Notes under the pieces: model-generated
What the model saw: the letters and a program-made list of their open reading frames with translations, nothing else
The model's database searches: none
Told to the model about the DNA's origin: nothing
From: Chitinophagaceae bacterium
Lineage (GTDB): Bacteria > Bacteroidota > Bacteroidia > Chitinophagales > Chitinophagaceae
Reading direction: 5' to 3'
DNA: 64,000 bases
Assembly: GCA_020403425.1 (NCBI GenBank)
Contig: JADBXR010000008.1
Location: forward strand, 186,001-250,000
Shown here: in pieces, positions 44,090-54,683 of the stretch
How the letters are laid out: every line of letters starts with the position of its first letter
How positions within the stretch are numbered: position 1 is the first letter of the stretch
Program-made: the position numbers and the translations under genes

Positions 44090-45292
44090 TTATTTTCCCA
44101 GTATCTCGTGTCCCAGTTTATCGCGCTTGGTTTCCAGGTATTTTCTGTTATGCGTATTGGGGTGGATCTCGATGGGAACCGTATCCACCATTTCAAGCCC
44201 ATATCCTTTCAGGCCGGCGCGTTTCCGGGGATTATTGCTCATCAATCGCAATTTGGTCACACCCAGGTAACGGAGTATCTGGGCACCTACCCCATAATCG
44301 CGTTCATCCATGCCAAAGCCCAGATGGAGGTTGGCTTCTACCGTATCCATTCCCTCTTCCTGTAATTTGTAAGCTTTCAGTTTATTGATCAGGCCGATAC
44401 CACGTCCCTCCTGGTTCATGTAAAGGATGATGCCTTTACCTTCCTGTTCCACCATTTGCATGGCTTTGTGCAACTGCTCCCCACAATCGCAGCGGAAACT
44501 TCCGAGAATGTCGCCGGTAAAGCAGCTGCTATGTACCCGGGTAAGCACGGCTTCGTCTTCCGTCCAACTGCCTTTGATCAGTGCGAGATGTTCTGCACCG
44601 GTGGTCTTTTCTTTGAATGCCACCAGGGTGAAATGACCGTATTTGGTGGGCATATCCACCCGCACCAGTTCCTCAATGAGAGAATCGGTCTTGAGACGAT
44701 AATCGATCAGGTCCTTGATGGAAATGATCTTCATACCGAATTTCTTGGCGATCTCCTGAAGTTCGGGCAACCTGGCCATGGTACCATCCTCATTCATCAC
44801 TTCTACCAGCACGCCAGCAGGCTCCAATCCCGCAAGCCTGGCCAGATCTACGGCAGCCTCGGTATGGCCGGCCCTGCGTAATACGCCGCCCGTTTTTGCT
44901 TTGAGCGGGAAGATATGACCGGGTCTGCCCAGCTCTTCGGGTTTCGTATGGGGGTTCACCAGCGCCTGTATGGTCTTGGCCCTGTCCTGCGCCGAAATAC
45001 CCGTTGTGGTACCCTGGCCGATCAGATCAACCGATACCGTAAAAGCGGTTTCATGCAGGGAGGTATTCGAAACGACCATGGGCCCCAGGTCCAGTTCGGT
45101 ACAACGCGCTTCGGTCAATGCCGCACAGATCAATCCGCGACCTTCTTTGCTCATGAAATTGATGACTTCCGGAGTGGCATGCTGGGCGGCTATGATGAAA
45201 TCGCCCTCATTTTCACGGTCCTCATCATCTACCACTATGACCATTTTACCGGCCCGTATGTCTTCGATCGCATGTTCAATCCTGTCTAACAT
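44090..45292 (-). CDS. ribBA: Bifunctional DHBP synthase / GTP cyclohydrolase II
   Basis: A 400-residue two-domain riboflavin enzyme. The N-terminal RibB domain (about 1-205) makes 3,4-dihydroxy-2-butanone 4-phosphate and has [13 protein letters not shown] and [11 protein letters not shown]. The C-terminal RibA domain opens GTP and has the zinc motif [17 protein letters not shown] and [13 protein letters not shown]. The ATG at 45290-45292 ([12 protein letters not shown]) gives the family N-terminus; 45 further open codons upstream do not. A -7 box at 45310-45317 supports this start. Confidence 0.96.
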   Translation of the reverse strand: MLDRIEHAIEDIRAGKMVIVVDDEDRENEGDFIIAAQHATPEVINFMSKEGRGLICAALTEARCTELDLGPMVVSNTSLHETAFTVSVDLIGQGTTTGISAQDRAKTIQALVNPHTKPEELGRPGHIFPLKAKTGGVLRRAGHTEAAVDLARLAGLEPAGVLVEVMNEDGTMARLPELQEIAKKFGMKIISIKDLIDYRLKTDSLIEELVRVDMPTKYGHFTLVAFKEKTTGAEHLALIKGSWTEDEAVLTRVHSSCFTGDILGSFRCDCGEQLHKAMQMVEQEGKGIILYMNQEGRGIGLINKLKAYKLQEEGMDTVEANLHLGFGMDERDYGVGAQILRYLGVTKLRLMSNNPRKRAGLKGYGLEMVDTVPIEIHPNTHNRKYLETKRDKLGHEILGK

Positions 45293-45309
45293 AATCAATA
45301 ATTGAAGTG

Positions 45310-45317
45310 CAAAATTA
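45310..45317 (-). promoter_or_regulatory. -7 box of ribBA
   Basis: TAATTTTG on the minus strand fits TAnnTTTG exactly and lies 17 nt before the ribBA ATG. A clear -33 element is not seen. Confidence 0.5.
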
Positions 45318-45685
45318 CAGTCCTGTGCCTTTACTTCCGGAATAATCAGAAAGAAAGCCCGTTTTATGACCCGATTTTTACGAAAAGCCCCGGAAGGAAA
45401 AGGCGAAGAAGCCGGCCGCACTGCCAAATGCCGTTCCTGAAAGGCGGTACAAGGAAATTAACAATTTGGAGAGGAATTTGGCAATAAAATCTGCACCAAG
45501 GTTAAATATTATACAATGAAATAGTCATTTTTATAGATAAAATATTATTTATATCCGTAAATAATAAGAAAACACAAACAATTCAATTGAATTGATGAAC
45601 AGCGAGGGGCAATGACAAGATGTTAATATAAGCTATTAATGCACAAAAGAATATTCGCTTTCTTTGCACTTGAAAAATTAACATT
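45318..45685. other. Non-coding divergent spacer between ribBA and the first Oar-like gene
   Basis: About 390 nt without a credible gene, very AT-rich in its right half. It holds a perfect 16-nt palindrome (45579-45594, core AATTCAATTGAATT) and an 8-bp stem (45544-45551 with 45558-45565). A weak -7-like TTTCTTTG is at 45659-45666. The palindrome could be an operator for the receptor gene. Confidence 0.45.
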
Positions 45686-48600
45686 ATGCTAAGTAAAAGA
45701 ATTGTACAATTTGTACTGGCGGTTCTGCTCTTGCCGGCATTTGCTCTGGCACAGACCACGACCAGTAGTATGGGCGGTTCTGTAAAAACCAACACAGGCG
45801 AACCTCTGGTAGGTGCAACTGTTACGGTGATACATGAACCTACCGGTACTATTTACCGCGTTCAAAGCCGTTCAGCCGGCCGTTTTGACGTTAGCAACCT
45901 CAATCCGGGCGGACCTTATTCTGTTGAAGTATCGTTTATCAACTTTGCAAGCGAGAAAAAGACAGACATCTATCTTACCCTAGGCGACTCTTATAAGGTA
46001 GATTTTGCTTTAGCTCCCAAAGCATCCAACCTGGGTAATGTTGTGGTTACCGGTTTGCGCAAAACCACTGAAGCTTCCGGTAAGGGAGGCACAGAAACCA
46101 CTGTAGGCCGCGACAAGATGGCCAACTTACCTACTGTAGGACGTAATATCTATGATTACCTACGTGCTGTTCCCCAGGCCAAACTGGTGAATGGTACCGA
46201 AGGTGCCATTTCCATCGCAGGACAGAACAACCGTTACAATGCCTTCTATGTGGATGGCGCCATCAATAACGACGTATTCGGTCTGGCTGCCTCCGGAACC
46301 AATGGTGGTCAGGCAAGCATCTCCCCGATCTCTATCGACGCGATCGATCAGTTCCAGGTAGTGATCTCTCCTTACGATGCGGCCCAGGGTCACTTCGTAG
46401 GTGGTGGTATCAACGCCATTACCAAAGGTGGTACCAACAAGACCGAAGGATCTGTATACTATTTCTTGCAGAACCAGAACCTGGCAGGTAAAACACCTAC
46501 CGGTCCGAAAGAGAATGCAGTAAAACTGAATAACTTCACCAAAAAGACCTATGGTTTCCGTGTGGGTGGTGCATTTGTGAAAAACAAACTGTTCTACTTC
46601 ATCAACGTAGACCTTCAGCGCGATATCCGTCCTCAGCCATTTGATTTCAATTCCTATGCAGGTAATACCAAGGACCTGGCTACCCTGAACAGTCTGGCCA
46701 ACACCCTGCGTACCACCTATGGTTATGAGCCCGGAGGTTTCCTGGACAATACAGAAGAAGTGAAGGCCGACAGGATCGCTTCCCGTATCGACTGGAACAT
46801 CAGCGATAAGCACAAGCTGACCCTGAGCAACCGCTACACCAAAGGAGAGCGTTTGAACACCAGCAGCAGCAGCACCGGTACCATCAACTTCTACAACAAC
46901 GGATACCGTTTCCCAACCCGCAGTAACTCTACTTCTGCCGAACTGAAAAGTATCGTGGGCAGAAATGCGACCAATAAATTCCTGATCACCTTTACAGATG
47001 TGTCTGATGACCGTAGCCCGCTGGGACAGGATTTTCCCCGCGTAAGGATCAATGACGGTTCTGGCGCTATCGTCTTCGGACCAGACAACAGCTCTACTGT
47101 GAACCTGCTCACCCAAAAGAACTGGACCGTTATCGACGAGTTCAAATTCACCCTGGGCAAACACGGTTTGAAAGTGGGTGTTGACTGGGAGTACAGCAGC
47201 GTGTTCAATGCATTCATACAGAATACATTCGGTAACTACACTTATTCTAACCTGAATGCATTCCTGACCGGAGCGGCCCCAAGTGCCTATACTTATGGTT
47301 TTCCTCAGATCGACAACGGCAAGGGTGATAACACGAATGCCGCTGCCAAATTCAAATATGCTTCCGGCTCTCTGTTCTTGCAGGATGAGTACAGGGCATC
47401 TGAGAACCTGACACTGAACTTCGGTATCCGTGCCGATTACTCTAAATTCCTGAGTACTCCATGGACAGATGATTATACCAACACGATAGCAATTCCTAAA
47501 TTCTCTCAGTACTGGGATCTGAAAGGTGCCCGTTCCGGACAAGCTCCTAAGATCCCTCTGTCACTGTCTCCACGTGTAGGTTTCGTTTACAAAGTACCTG
47601 ATGAGAACCTGACCATCCGAGGTGGTTTTGGTCTGTTCGTTGGACGTATCCCACTGGTATGGCCAGGCGGTATCTTCAACAACAATGGTATTTTCATTGG
47701 AGGATACACTGCCAACGCAACCCAGTTAGCCCAGATCCGTTTCCGTTCAAACCCGAACGGTCAGTGGACACCCAGCGAAGTGGGTGCCGGTGTGACCAAA
47801 GGACCTTTGAACCTGGTTTCTTCAGAATTCAGACTGCCTAAGATCTTCAGGACCTCTCTGGCATTTGACAAGCGCTTCAGCGATGGTTGGTCTGCTACTC
47901 TGGAAGGTTATTTCTCAAAGAACATCAACGAGATCAGCTATACCAATATCAACCTGCTGCCTCCTACTGCCAATGCGGTCGGACCAGACACACGTAAGGT
48001 ATATTCTACCGTTAACAATGGCAAAATTCCGATCAATGCCGACGGTTCTAACCCGTACGACAATGCCATCCTGCTGACCAATAACTCAGAAAAGACCGGT
48101 TTCTCCTATGGTATGACCGCTACCGTAACCAAGCGTACCCGTACCAACTTCACTTTCGAGCTGAACTATAGCTATGGTAACTCCACCGTTCAGAACGAAG
48201 GAACCAGCTCTGTAAACCTGAGCCAGTGGAGGTTCATGGAGACCGTTAACGGACGTAACTACATCGGCCGTTCTATTTCTGACTTCAGTGCAGGTCACAG
48301 GATCTTCGCTTACATGAGCAAGAAATTCGAATACGCCAACAAGTCACTGGCAACTACCATTACATTGGCTTATACCGGCCAGTCAGGCTCACCGCTGAGT
48401 TATGTATATGGCTCTAACAGCATGACCAGGGATGATGGTTTGACCGGTGGTAATGACCTGATCTACGTGCCTACCAGCGCTGACCTGGCTGCTATGACCT
48501 TTGTAACAGGTAGTGGTATTACCGCCGCTCCTGACGTACAGAAAGCTGCCTTGGAAGCCTATATCACCAATGACGATTACCTGCGCAATCGCCGTGGACA

Positions 48601-48946
48601 GTATGCTGAAAGAAACGGAAGCCGTTTACCTTTCACCAATATCGTTGACCTGAAAATCGCTCAGGATTTCAATATCATAGTGGCTGGCAAACGTTACCAG
48701 TTCCAGGTTACTTATGATGTATTCAACCTTGGCAACCTGCTGAACAGGGATTGGGGCCGCCAGTACTTCCAGAGCAATGATCAGTTCTCTCTGATCCAGT
48801 TTGCCGGATACAAGAGCGCTACCGACCTGACCCCTACTTACCGTTTCAACCCGAATGTGACCACTGCATGGGGTGTGAGCACAAGTACCAATGCCGCCTA
48901 TGCAGCGCGTTGGATCAGCCAGTTAGGTGTACGTTTCACATTCTAA
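45686..48946 (+). CDS. Oar-like TonB-dependent receptor with carboxypeptidase-regulatory domain
   Basis: A 1086-residue outer-membrane protein. It has a signal peptide ending at ALAQ (about 22), then a carboxypeptidase-regulatory-like (Ig-like) domain with GEPLVGATVTVIHEPTG, a plug domain (VVTGLRKTTEASGKGG, GQNNRYNAFYVDGAINNDVFG) and a 22-strand-type barrel ending in GVRFTF. This is the Oar type of TonB receptor, whose substrates are often unknown or proteinaceous. No SusD partner follows. A close paralogue is encoded next. Confidence 0.93.
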   Translation: MLSKRIVQFVLAVLLLPAFALAQTTTSSMGGSVKTNTGEPLVGATVTVIHEPTGTIYRVQSRSAGRFDVSNLNPGGPYSVEVSFINFASEKKTDIYLTLGDSYKVDFALAPKASNLGNVVVTGLRKTTEASGKGGTETTVGRDKMANLPTVGRNIYDYLRAVPQAKLVNGTEGAISIAGQNNRYNAFYVDGAINNDVFGLAASGTNGGQASISPISIDAIDQFQVVISPYDAAQGHFVGGGINAITKGGTNKTEGSVYYFLQNQNLAGKTPTGPKENAVKLNNFTKKTYGFRVGGAFVKNKLFYFINVDLQRDIRPQPFDFNSYAGNTKDLATLNSLANTLRTTYGYEPGGFLDNTEEVKADRIASRIDWNISDKHKLTLSNRYTKGERLNTSSSSTGTINFYNNGYRFPTRSNSTSAELKSIVGRNATNKFLITFTDVSDDRSPLGQDFPRVRINDGSGAIVFGPDNSSTVNLLTQKNWTVIDEFKFTLGKHGLKVGVDWEYSSVFNAFIQNTFGNYTYSNLNAFLTGAAPSAYTYGFPQIDNGKGDNTNAAAKFKYASGSLFLQDEYRASENLTLNFGIRADYSKFLSTPWTDDYTNTIAIPKFSQYWDLKGARSGQAPKIPLSLSPRVGFVYKVPDENLTIRGGFGLFVGRIPLVWPGGIFNNNGIFIGGYTANATQLAQIRFRSNPNGQWTPSEVGAGVTKGPLNLVSSEFRLPKIFRTSLAFDKRFSDGWSATLEGYFSKNINEISYTNINLLPPTANAVGPDTRKVYSTVNNGKIPINADGSNPYDNAILLTNNSEKTGFSYGMTATVTKRTRTNFTFELNYSYGNSTVQNEGTSSVNLSQWRFMETVNGRNYIGRSISDFSAGHRIFAYMSKKFEYANKSLATTITLAYTGQSGSPLSYVYGSNSMTRDDGLTGGNDLIYVPTSADLAAMTFVTGSGITAAPDVQKAALEAYITNDDYLRNRRGQYAERNGSRLPFTNIVDLKIAQDFNIIVAGKRYQFQVTYDVFNLGNLLNRDWGRQYFQSNDQFSLIQFAGYKSATDLTPTYRFNPNVTTAWGVSTSTNAAYAARWISQLGVRFTF

Positions 48947-48966
48947 CGAACGCATAAGTTTCAGAT

Positions 48967-49002
48967 AATACAAAAACCCCGCAAATGCGGGGTTTTTGTA
49001 TT
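48967..49002. terminator. Terminator between the two Oar-like genes
   Basis: A perfect 17-bp stem (48967-48983 with 48986-49002) with T tract. The two paralogues are therefore separate transcription units. Confidence 0.92.
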
Positions 49003-49151
49003 ATTATCGACTATATCTCCCTATCCTCCTAATTTATACGATTCATCGACGGAAACCTCCATTTTTTCAGGTTAAATTATTATTATGTTTCCATTTTGTT
49101 TCGAAATACCACATTAGCAACAGATATTTGCGGCTCAAAAAAAAACTAACT

Positions 49152-52100
49152 ATGCAATTGTTCAAGAGACTATCACTTTTAGTGACAGTACTTCTCTTTT
49201 CCATGACAGCTGTCATGGCCCAGGTAACTGGCGGTACCCTGACCGGTACTGTAAAAGACAGTAAGAACCAGCCACTCACCGGAGCTTCGGTAGAGGCGGT
49301 ACACGAACCCTCAGGAACCCGGTACAAAACAGTTTCTGTTAATTCCGGTAAATTCAATCTGCCCGCTTTACGTGTAGGCGGACCTTACAAGATCACCATC
49401 ACTTATGTTGGTTTGAAGACCGAGACCATTACGGATGTGTATATCCAGTTGGGCGAGCCTTCTGTGGTGGATGTATCCCTGCTGGACAACAGCAACCAAT
49501 TATCAGAAGTAGTGGTAAGCGGTACCCTGAACAGAAAGGGCGCACTGATCTCTAAGGACAGGAAAGGTGCCTCTACCAACATCAACTCAAGACTGATCAG
49601 CTCCCTGCCTACCATCAGCCGTAACGTTACAGATATCACCCGTCTGGTACCCCAGTCGAATGGTCTGTCGTTTGCTGGTCAGGACGCACGTGCCATCAAT
49701 TTCACACTGGATGGTTCCATTTTCAATAACTCTTTTGGACTGAGCGCACTGAATGGCGGACAAACCAACTCAGCGCCTATCTCACTGGATGCGATCCAGG
49801 AGATCCAGATCAACGTATCACCTTATAACCTGAAAGATGCGGGTTTTACAGGGGCCAGTATCAATGCTGTAACCAAGAGTGGTACCAACAGCCTTCACGG
49901 AACTGCCTTCTATAACGTACGTAACGAAGGATATGTAGGAACCAAAGCGGGTGCCGCAGGTAAACAGGATGTGGTCACTACTGCTTTCGATGTAAAACAA
50001 TTTGGAGCCAGCCTTGGCGGCGCCATCATCAAGAACAAATTGTTCTACTTCCTGAACTATGAAGCGGAAAGAAGGAACGATGTGGGTTCTCTTTTCACGG
50101 CAGATGCCAGCAACGGTACGCAACCTATCAGCGGAAACACCTCACGTGTAAAAGTTGCCGACCTGGATGCACTGTCAACTTTCCTGCAAACCAAATTCAA
50201 TTATGATCCAGGACCATACCAAGGTTATCCTTTTGTGACCAAGAGCGATAAAGCCGTAGTACGTCTCGACTGGAACATCAACGACAAACACAAATTGAGC
50301 ATCAGGGGTAACCTGTTGAAATCAAAGAGGGATGTGGGCGTCAGCAGCAGTAATACGACCAATGGCTCAAGGGGTCCCAATACAACCGCCCTGCCATTCG
50401 CCAATTCTGCCTATATCATCAACAACAATATCTACAGCATCATCGGCCAGCTGAACAGCCGATTCAGCAACAAGATCAGCAACGAGATCACTTTTGGCTA
50501 TACTGCCAACAGGGATTTCAGGGCCGTGAAAGGTGGTAACTTCCCGATGGTGGATATCCAGGATGGAAGTAACCCGCTGACAGCTACCCCTACTTCAGGC
50601 ACTTCCACTGTACCTAGCGCACAGACCAACCAGAGCCTGAACTATATCTCTTTCGGTAACGATCCGTTCACTCCTAACAACCTGTTGAATACTGATACCT
50701 GGCAGTTTAGCGATAACCTGACCATGTATGCCGGTAAACACACGATCTCTGCTGGTGTTTCTTATGAAAGTTTCACTTTCACCAATGGTTTCACCCCATT
50801 GATCAATGGTGTGTATACATTCAACAGCCTGGCGGATTTCTACACAGCTGCCAATGCTTACCTGGCCAATCCGAATGCTACTTACAGCCCGGTATTCATG
50901 CGTAACTACCGTGCCAACTTCAGCAACCTGCCCGGTGGAGGCGCATGGCTGGTAACTACCAAGGCCCGCCAGATCGCTGCCTATGTGCAGGACGAACTGA
51001 ACCTGGAGCCAAACTTCAACCTTACCTATGGTATCCGCTTTGAAGTGCCTTATTTCTCAGGTTCCGGTTTTACCAATACAGAGGTTGACAATATGAATTT
51101 CATTGACAACAACCTGAATTCTGTAAAACTCAGCACTTCTCAATTACCTAGTGCCAAACTGATGATCAGCCCAAGGGTTGGTTTCAACTATGACATCAAG
51201 GGTGACAAATCCACCCAGTTACGCGGTGGTGTAGGTCTGTTCACAGGCCGTCCTTCTTTCGTGTTCATCAGTAACCAGATGGGTAACAATGGTGTGCTGA
51301 ACGGCGGTGTGAACATCAACAACACAGCTGCCTATCCGTTCAACCCCAATACTCCGGCCAGCTATGCAAGTTTTGCACCTAATCCAGGTGTACCTGCTTC
51401 TTCTTACAACATCGCTGCCACTGAGAGAAGCTTCCGTTTTCCTCAGGTACTGCGTGCCAACTTAGCGGTTGACCAGAAGATCTACCAGGACATCGTAGCT
51501 ACAGGAGAACTGATCTTTACACAGGCACTGTCTACCATCAACTATTACAATGCTAACCTGGTTCCTTCTACCACCACCTTCAACGGACCGGATAACAGGC
51601 CACGTTTTGCAGGGGTAGGTTTATCAGGTACCGCACAGAACAATGCCATCCGTATCAACCCTAAAATCTCTGATGCCACTGTAATGGAAAGTGCGCCACT
51701 GGCAACTTCCATTGCTGCGACCATCAAGATCGAAAAACCGACCAAATCAAAAGGTCTGGGCTGGATGGTAGCTTATACATTCACCAGGGCCCGTGATTAT
51801 ATGTCTCCCGGTTCTATCGCATTCAGTTCCTGGACAGCCATCCAGAGCGTTCGCGGTAACAACAGCATCGACATGGCTTTCAGCGACAACGAAGTACGTA
51901 ACCGTGTAATCGGTAACGTTAACTACCGTGTGGAGCTGGGTAAATTCTCTGCCCTGCAGTTCTCATTGTACGGACAGTCTCAGAACCAGGGACGTTTCTC
52001 TTATACCTACAGCGGTGATATGAACGGTGATGGTGTAAGCGGTAACGACCTGATGTATATTCCTCGTGACCAGAGCGAAATGAACTTCCTGGCATTGTCT

Positions 52101-52532
52101 GCCTCAGGTTCAGCTCCTGCCGCTACCGTTGCAGATCAGAAGGCCGCATTTGACAACTACATCAGCCAGGATCCTTACCTAAGCAAGAACCGTGGTAAAT
52201 ATGTTCAGCGTAACGGCGTACTGATGCCTTACCTGGTACGTTTCGACTTTTCAACACAACTGGAACTGTTCAGGAACATTGGAAAGAACAGACATACCGT
52301 ACAATTGAGGTTTGACATCTTCAACGTAGGTAACCTCCTGAACCATGCATCAGGCGTAAGCTACTTTGTAAACACATTCAACCCGCTGGCTTCAGCAGGT
52401 GTGGATGCAAATGGCGTACCTGTATTCAGGATGAACCGCGTGAACAACAGCATCAATTATACCACTTACCGCAAGGGAACTGGTATCAACGATGTATGGC
52501 AAGCTCAGTTCGGCATCCGTTATATCTTCTAA
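49152..52532 (+). CDS. Oar-like TonB-dependent receptor, paralogue 2
   Basis: A 1126-residue outer-membrane protein. From the ATG at 49152 it has a signal peptide ending near VMAQ (about 23), the regulatory domain NQPLTGASVEAVHEPSGTRY, a plug with VVVSGTLNRKGALISKDRKG and FAGQDARAINFTLDGSIFNN, and a barrel ending in FGIRYIF. Overall order and many motifs match the upstream receptor, so a past tandem duplication is likely. Open frame upstream of 49152 runs into the preceding terminator and is not used. Confidence 0.93.
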   Translation: MQLFKRLSLLVTVLLFSMTAVMAQVTGGTLTGTVKDSKNQPLTGASVEAVHEPSGTRYKTVSVNSGKFNLPALRVGGPYKITITYVGLKTETITDVYIQLGEPSVVDVSLLDNSNQLSEVVVSGTLNRKGALISKDRKGASTNINSRLISSLPTISRNVTDITRLVPQSNGLSFAGQDARAINFTLDGSIFNNSFGLSALNGGQTNSAPISLDAIQEIQINVSPYNLKDAGFTGASINAVTKSGTNSLHGTAFYNVRNEGYVGTKAGAAGKQDVVTTAFDVKQFGASLGGAIIKNKLFYFLNYEAERRNDVGSLFTADASNGTQPISGNTSRVKVADLDALSTFLQTKFNYDPGPYQGYPFVTKSDKAVVRLDWNINDKHKLSIRGNLLKSKRDVGVSSSNTTNGSRGPNTTALPFANSAYIINNNIYSIIGQLNSRFSNKISNEITFGYTANRDFRAVKGGNFPMVDIQDGSNPLTATPTSGTSTVPSAQTNQSLNYISFGNDPFTPNNLLNTDTWQFSDNLTMYAGKHTISAGVSYESFTFTNGFTPLINGVYTFNSLADFYTAANAYLANPNATYSPVFMRNYRANFSNLPGGGAWLVTTKARQIAAYVQDELNLEPNFNLTYGIRFEVPYFSGSGFTNTEVDNMNFIDNNLNSVKLSTSQLPSAKLMISPRVGFNYDIKGDKSTQLRGGVGLFTGRPSFVFISNQMGNNGVLNGGVNINNTAAYPFNPNTPASYASFAPNPGVPASSYNIAATERSFRFPQVLRANLAVDQKIYQDIVATGELIFTQALSTINYYNANLVPSTTTFNGPDNRPRFAGVGLSGTAQNNAIRINPKISDATVMESAPLATSIAATIKIEKPTKSKGLGWMVAYTFTRARDYMSPGSIAFSSWTAIQSVRGNNSIDMAFSDNEVRNRVIGNVNYRVELGKFSALQFSLYGQSQNQGRFSYTYSGDMNGDGVSGNDLMYIPRDQSEMNFLALSASGSAPAATVADQKAAFDNYISQDPYLSKNRGKYVQRNGVLMPYLVRFDFSTQLELFRNIGKNRHTVQLRFDIFNVGNLLNHASGVSYFVNTFNPLASAGVDANGVPVFRMNRVNNSINYTTYRKGTGINDVWQAQFGIRYIF

Positions 52533-52547
52533 TTACATGTGATACCA

Positions 52548-52586
52548 ACATAAAAAAACCGGGGAAATTCCCCGGTTTTTTTATGT
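52548..52586. terminator. Bidirectional terminator after the second Oar-like gene
   Basis: A long, almost perfect hairpin (52548-52565 with 52568-52586), GC-rich core and A/T flanks, between convergent genes. Confidence 0.92.
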
Positions 52587-52614
52587 AATCTATTTAAAAA
52601 GTATCAATCTCTGT

Positions 52615-53433
52615 TCATTTGCCCCATCCCCATTTCAGGAATTCCGGGAATGCATTGCGCCAGGTGGTCACATCATGTTTGCCATCTTCCAGCTCCAGGT
52701 ATTCGATATGGGCATCGGTATACCCTTTGGCCTTCAATTCCACGATCAGGTCCAGTGCATCATCGATGGAATCGATGACACCATTGTTGTTCCTGTCGGC
52801 TGTTTCATCCAGTTTGCCGCATTCAATGAATAGCTGGAGCCAGGGGTAAAAACCACCCTTCCGGACCTGCAGATGCATCAGGCGATCCAGCTCATCGTCG
52901 TATCCGTCTTCGTAAGCTTTTCTTCTCCACCAAAGCGAAGGGCTGAACAAGCCTACTTTATTGAATTCACTGGCATGGTTCCATACAATATCCATTGCGC
53001 TCAATGCACCCAGCGAGAAACCCGCAAAGGATTTATGTTTGAATGAAGGCGCTTTGCAGGTACGACGGACAAACGGCAGGAGTTCCTCGAATATGAATTT
53101 GGTATACAGTCCTGCTTTGCCCCCCCTCCCTTTGAAGTCGGCCGAGTAAGCCGTCCCGTATTCCATTTTCCTTTCGGCACCGCAGTGAATACCCACGCAA
53201 ACTAGAGGCTCGATAGCATCAGAACTGATCAGCGCTTCCAGTATCCCGTGGAAGGACATGGTGCGCAGGTCCTGGCCGTCATTGACCAGTAAAAGACCCA
53301 ACTGATCGATGGGCAGATGGGTTACCGGCAAATAGATATCCACCAGCACATCCCGCTCCAGGTATTCGGAAACAAGGGTGTATTGTTCAGTGATCACAGA
53401 AGCATCTGTGGTTGTTAGGCTGGTCTCAGACAT
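52615..53433 (-). CDS. Alpha/beta-hydrolase, enterochelin-esterase-like
   Basis: A 272-residue cytoplasmic hydrolase of the putative esterase (esterase D/Fes-like) family. The nucleophile elbow is GFSLGALSAMD (Ser about 145), with LLVNDGQDL near residue 50 as in Fes-like enzymes and a final histidine in EDGKHDVTTW. It is divergent from the ATP-grasp gene, with 188 nt between, and esterases of this type recur next to ATP-grasp and GCS2 ligases. It may hydrolyse the product of those ligases or an ester precursor. Confidence 0.85.
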   Translation of the reverse strand: MSETSLTTTDASVITEQYTLVSEYLERDVLVDIYLPVTHLPIDQLGLLLVNDGQDLRTMSFHGILEALISSDAIEPLVCVGIHCGAERKMEYGTAYSADFKGRGGKAGLYTKFIFEELLPFVRRTCKAPSFKHKSFAGFSLGALSAMDIVWNHASEFNKVGLFSPSLWWRRKAYEDGYDDELDRLMHLQVRKGGFYPWLQLFIECGKLDETADRNNNGVIDSIDDALDLIVELKAKGYTDAHIEYLELEDGKHDVTTWRNAFPEFLKWGWGK

Positions 53434-53621
53434 GTTTTCAAAAATAACGGAATGGTCACAATTCTCCGTCAGTAAATCTCCACAAAGCCGTCAATGCCAA
53501 GCTATCCCACCACACATCACAGAAAAGATTTATACCTACAGGTTTCTTATTTCAAATCAGTTTCGCTAAATTGACTACGGAACCTGCGCTGGGAACCCAC
53601 TCATCCTTCAAACGACTGTAT

Positions 53622-54575
53622 ATGAAAAAGATCGGCATCCTGTTTGGCCAGGAAAGAAGTTTTCCGATGGCTTTTGTGGAAAGAATCAACAGTAAGAATG
53701 TACCGGGTATCGTTGCAGAGCCCGTGAGGATCGACAAGGTCATGCAGGGGGAAGCGAGCGGCTATTCCGTGATCGTTGACAGGATCAGCCAGGATATCCC
53801 TTTTTATCGTGCCTACCTGAAAAATGCGGCACTCTGCGGCACCGCAGTGATCAATAATCCTTTCTGGTGGAGCGCCGATGAGAAATTCTTCAACAATTGC
53901 CTTGCCACCAAGATTGATGTACCCGTTCCCAAAACGGTGATCCTGCCATCGCGCGATCTTCCCCCCGATACTTCTGACCAGTCATTCAGCAACCTGGCTT
54001 ATCCGCTGGACTGGGAAAGCATTTTCAGATACGTGGGTTTCCCCGCCTATATGAAACCTTTTGCCGGCGGTGGCTGGAAGAACGTGTACAAGCTGACCAG
54101 TATGGATGATTTCTTTGAAAAACACAGCGAGACCAACCAACTGGTGATGCTGCTGCAGGAAGAGATCATCTTCGAAGAATATTACCGCTGTTATTGCATC
54201 GGTGGAAAACATGTCCGCATCATGTCGTACGAACCCCGCAACCCGCATCACCTGCGTTATGTAGCTGATTTCAAGCCTTCGGATGAACGGCTGAAGCAGA
54301 TGACGGATATCGTACTACGCATCAACCAATACCTGGGTTACGATTTTAATACCGTAGAACTGGCCGTACGCGATGGCGTTCCTTATGCCATTGATTTCTG
54401 CAACCCGGCCCCGGATGCGGATATCAAGAGCGTAGGCCAGGAGAACTTTGACTGGGTGGTGGAGACCGCCGCCAATTTCGCCATCGAAAAAGCGCAGGCA
54501 CAGGTAGATGGCGCCGATAACCTTACTTGGGGCGAATATGTGAAAAGAAGTGCTGCGGGGAAGAAACTGTATTAG
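53622..54575 (+). CDS. ATP-grasp family ligase
   Basis: A 317-residue protein from the ATG at 53622 (MKKIGILFGQERSFP). The ATP-grasp fold is seen in YMKPFAGGGWKNVYKL (phosphate loop and lysine), LQEEIIFEEYYRCYCIGGK and the C-terminal NTVELAVRDGVPYAIDFCNP, which provides the metal-binding Glu/Asp/Asn set. It should join an acyl phosphate to an amine. The frame extends to a TTG at 53571, but the ATG is better. It precedes the YbdK-like ligase, separated by a word repeat. Confidence 0.88.
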   Translation: MKKIGILFGQERSFPMAFVERINSKNVPGIVAEPVRIDKVMQGEASGYSVIVDRISQDIPFYRAYLKNAALCGTAVINNPFWWSADEKFFNNCLATKIDVPVPKTVILPSRDLPPDTSDQSFSNLAYPLDWESIFRYVGFPAYMKPFAGGGWKNVYKLTSMDDFFEKHSETNQLVMLLQEEIIFEEYYRCYCIGGKHVRIMSYEPRNPHHLRYVADFKPSDERLKQMTDIVLRINQYLGYDFNTVELAVRDGVPYAIDFCNPAPDADIKSVGQENFDWVVETAANFAIEKAQAQVDGADNLTWGEYVKRSAAGKKLY

Positions 54576-54579
54576 GGAG

Positions 54580-54660
54580 TTGTCAGTCGTGAGTGGTGAG
54601 TGAGCACATTTCCCTACTTGCGACTGACGATTCACGACTGACGACTCACAGCTCACAACA
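54580..54660. repeat. Word-repeat hairpin between the two ligase genes
   Basis: Words GTCAGTCGTGAGTGG (54584-54602) face GCGACTGACGATTCACGACTGAC and related words (54621-54655), forming an imperfect hairpin. It begins within five bases of the ATP-grasp stop codon. Confidence 0.65.
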
Positions 54661-54683
54661 ACAACATCAAGCAAAGTGCTGTT

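Noticed and set aside
46160..47542. 460-codon open frame antisense to the first Oar-like receptor
   Set aside because: It mirrors the codon pattern of the receptor gene, has no recognisable domain and lies wholly inside a clear gene.
48996..49151. Longer start for the second Oar-like receptor
   Set aside because: The extension overlaps the preceding terminator and would bury the signal peptide about 52 residues inside the protein.
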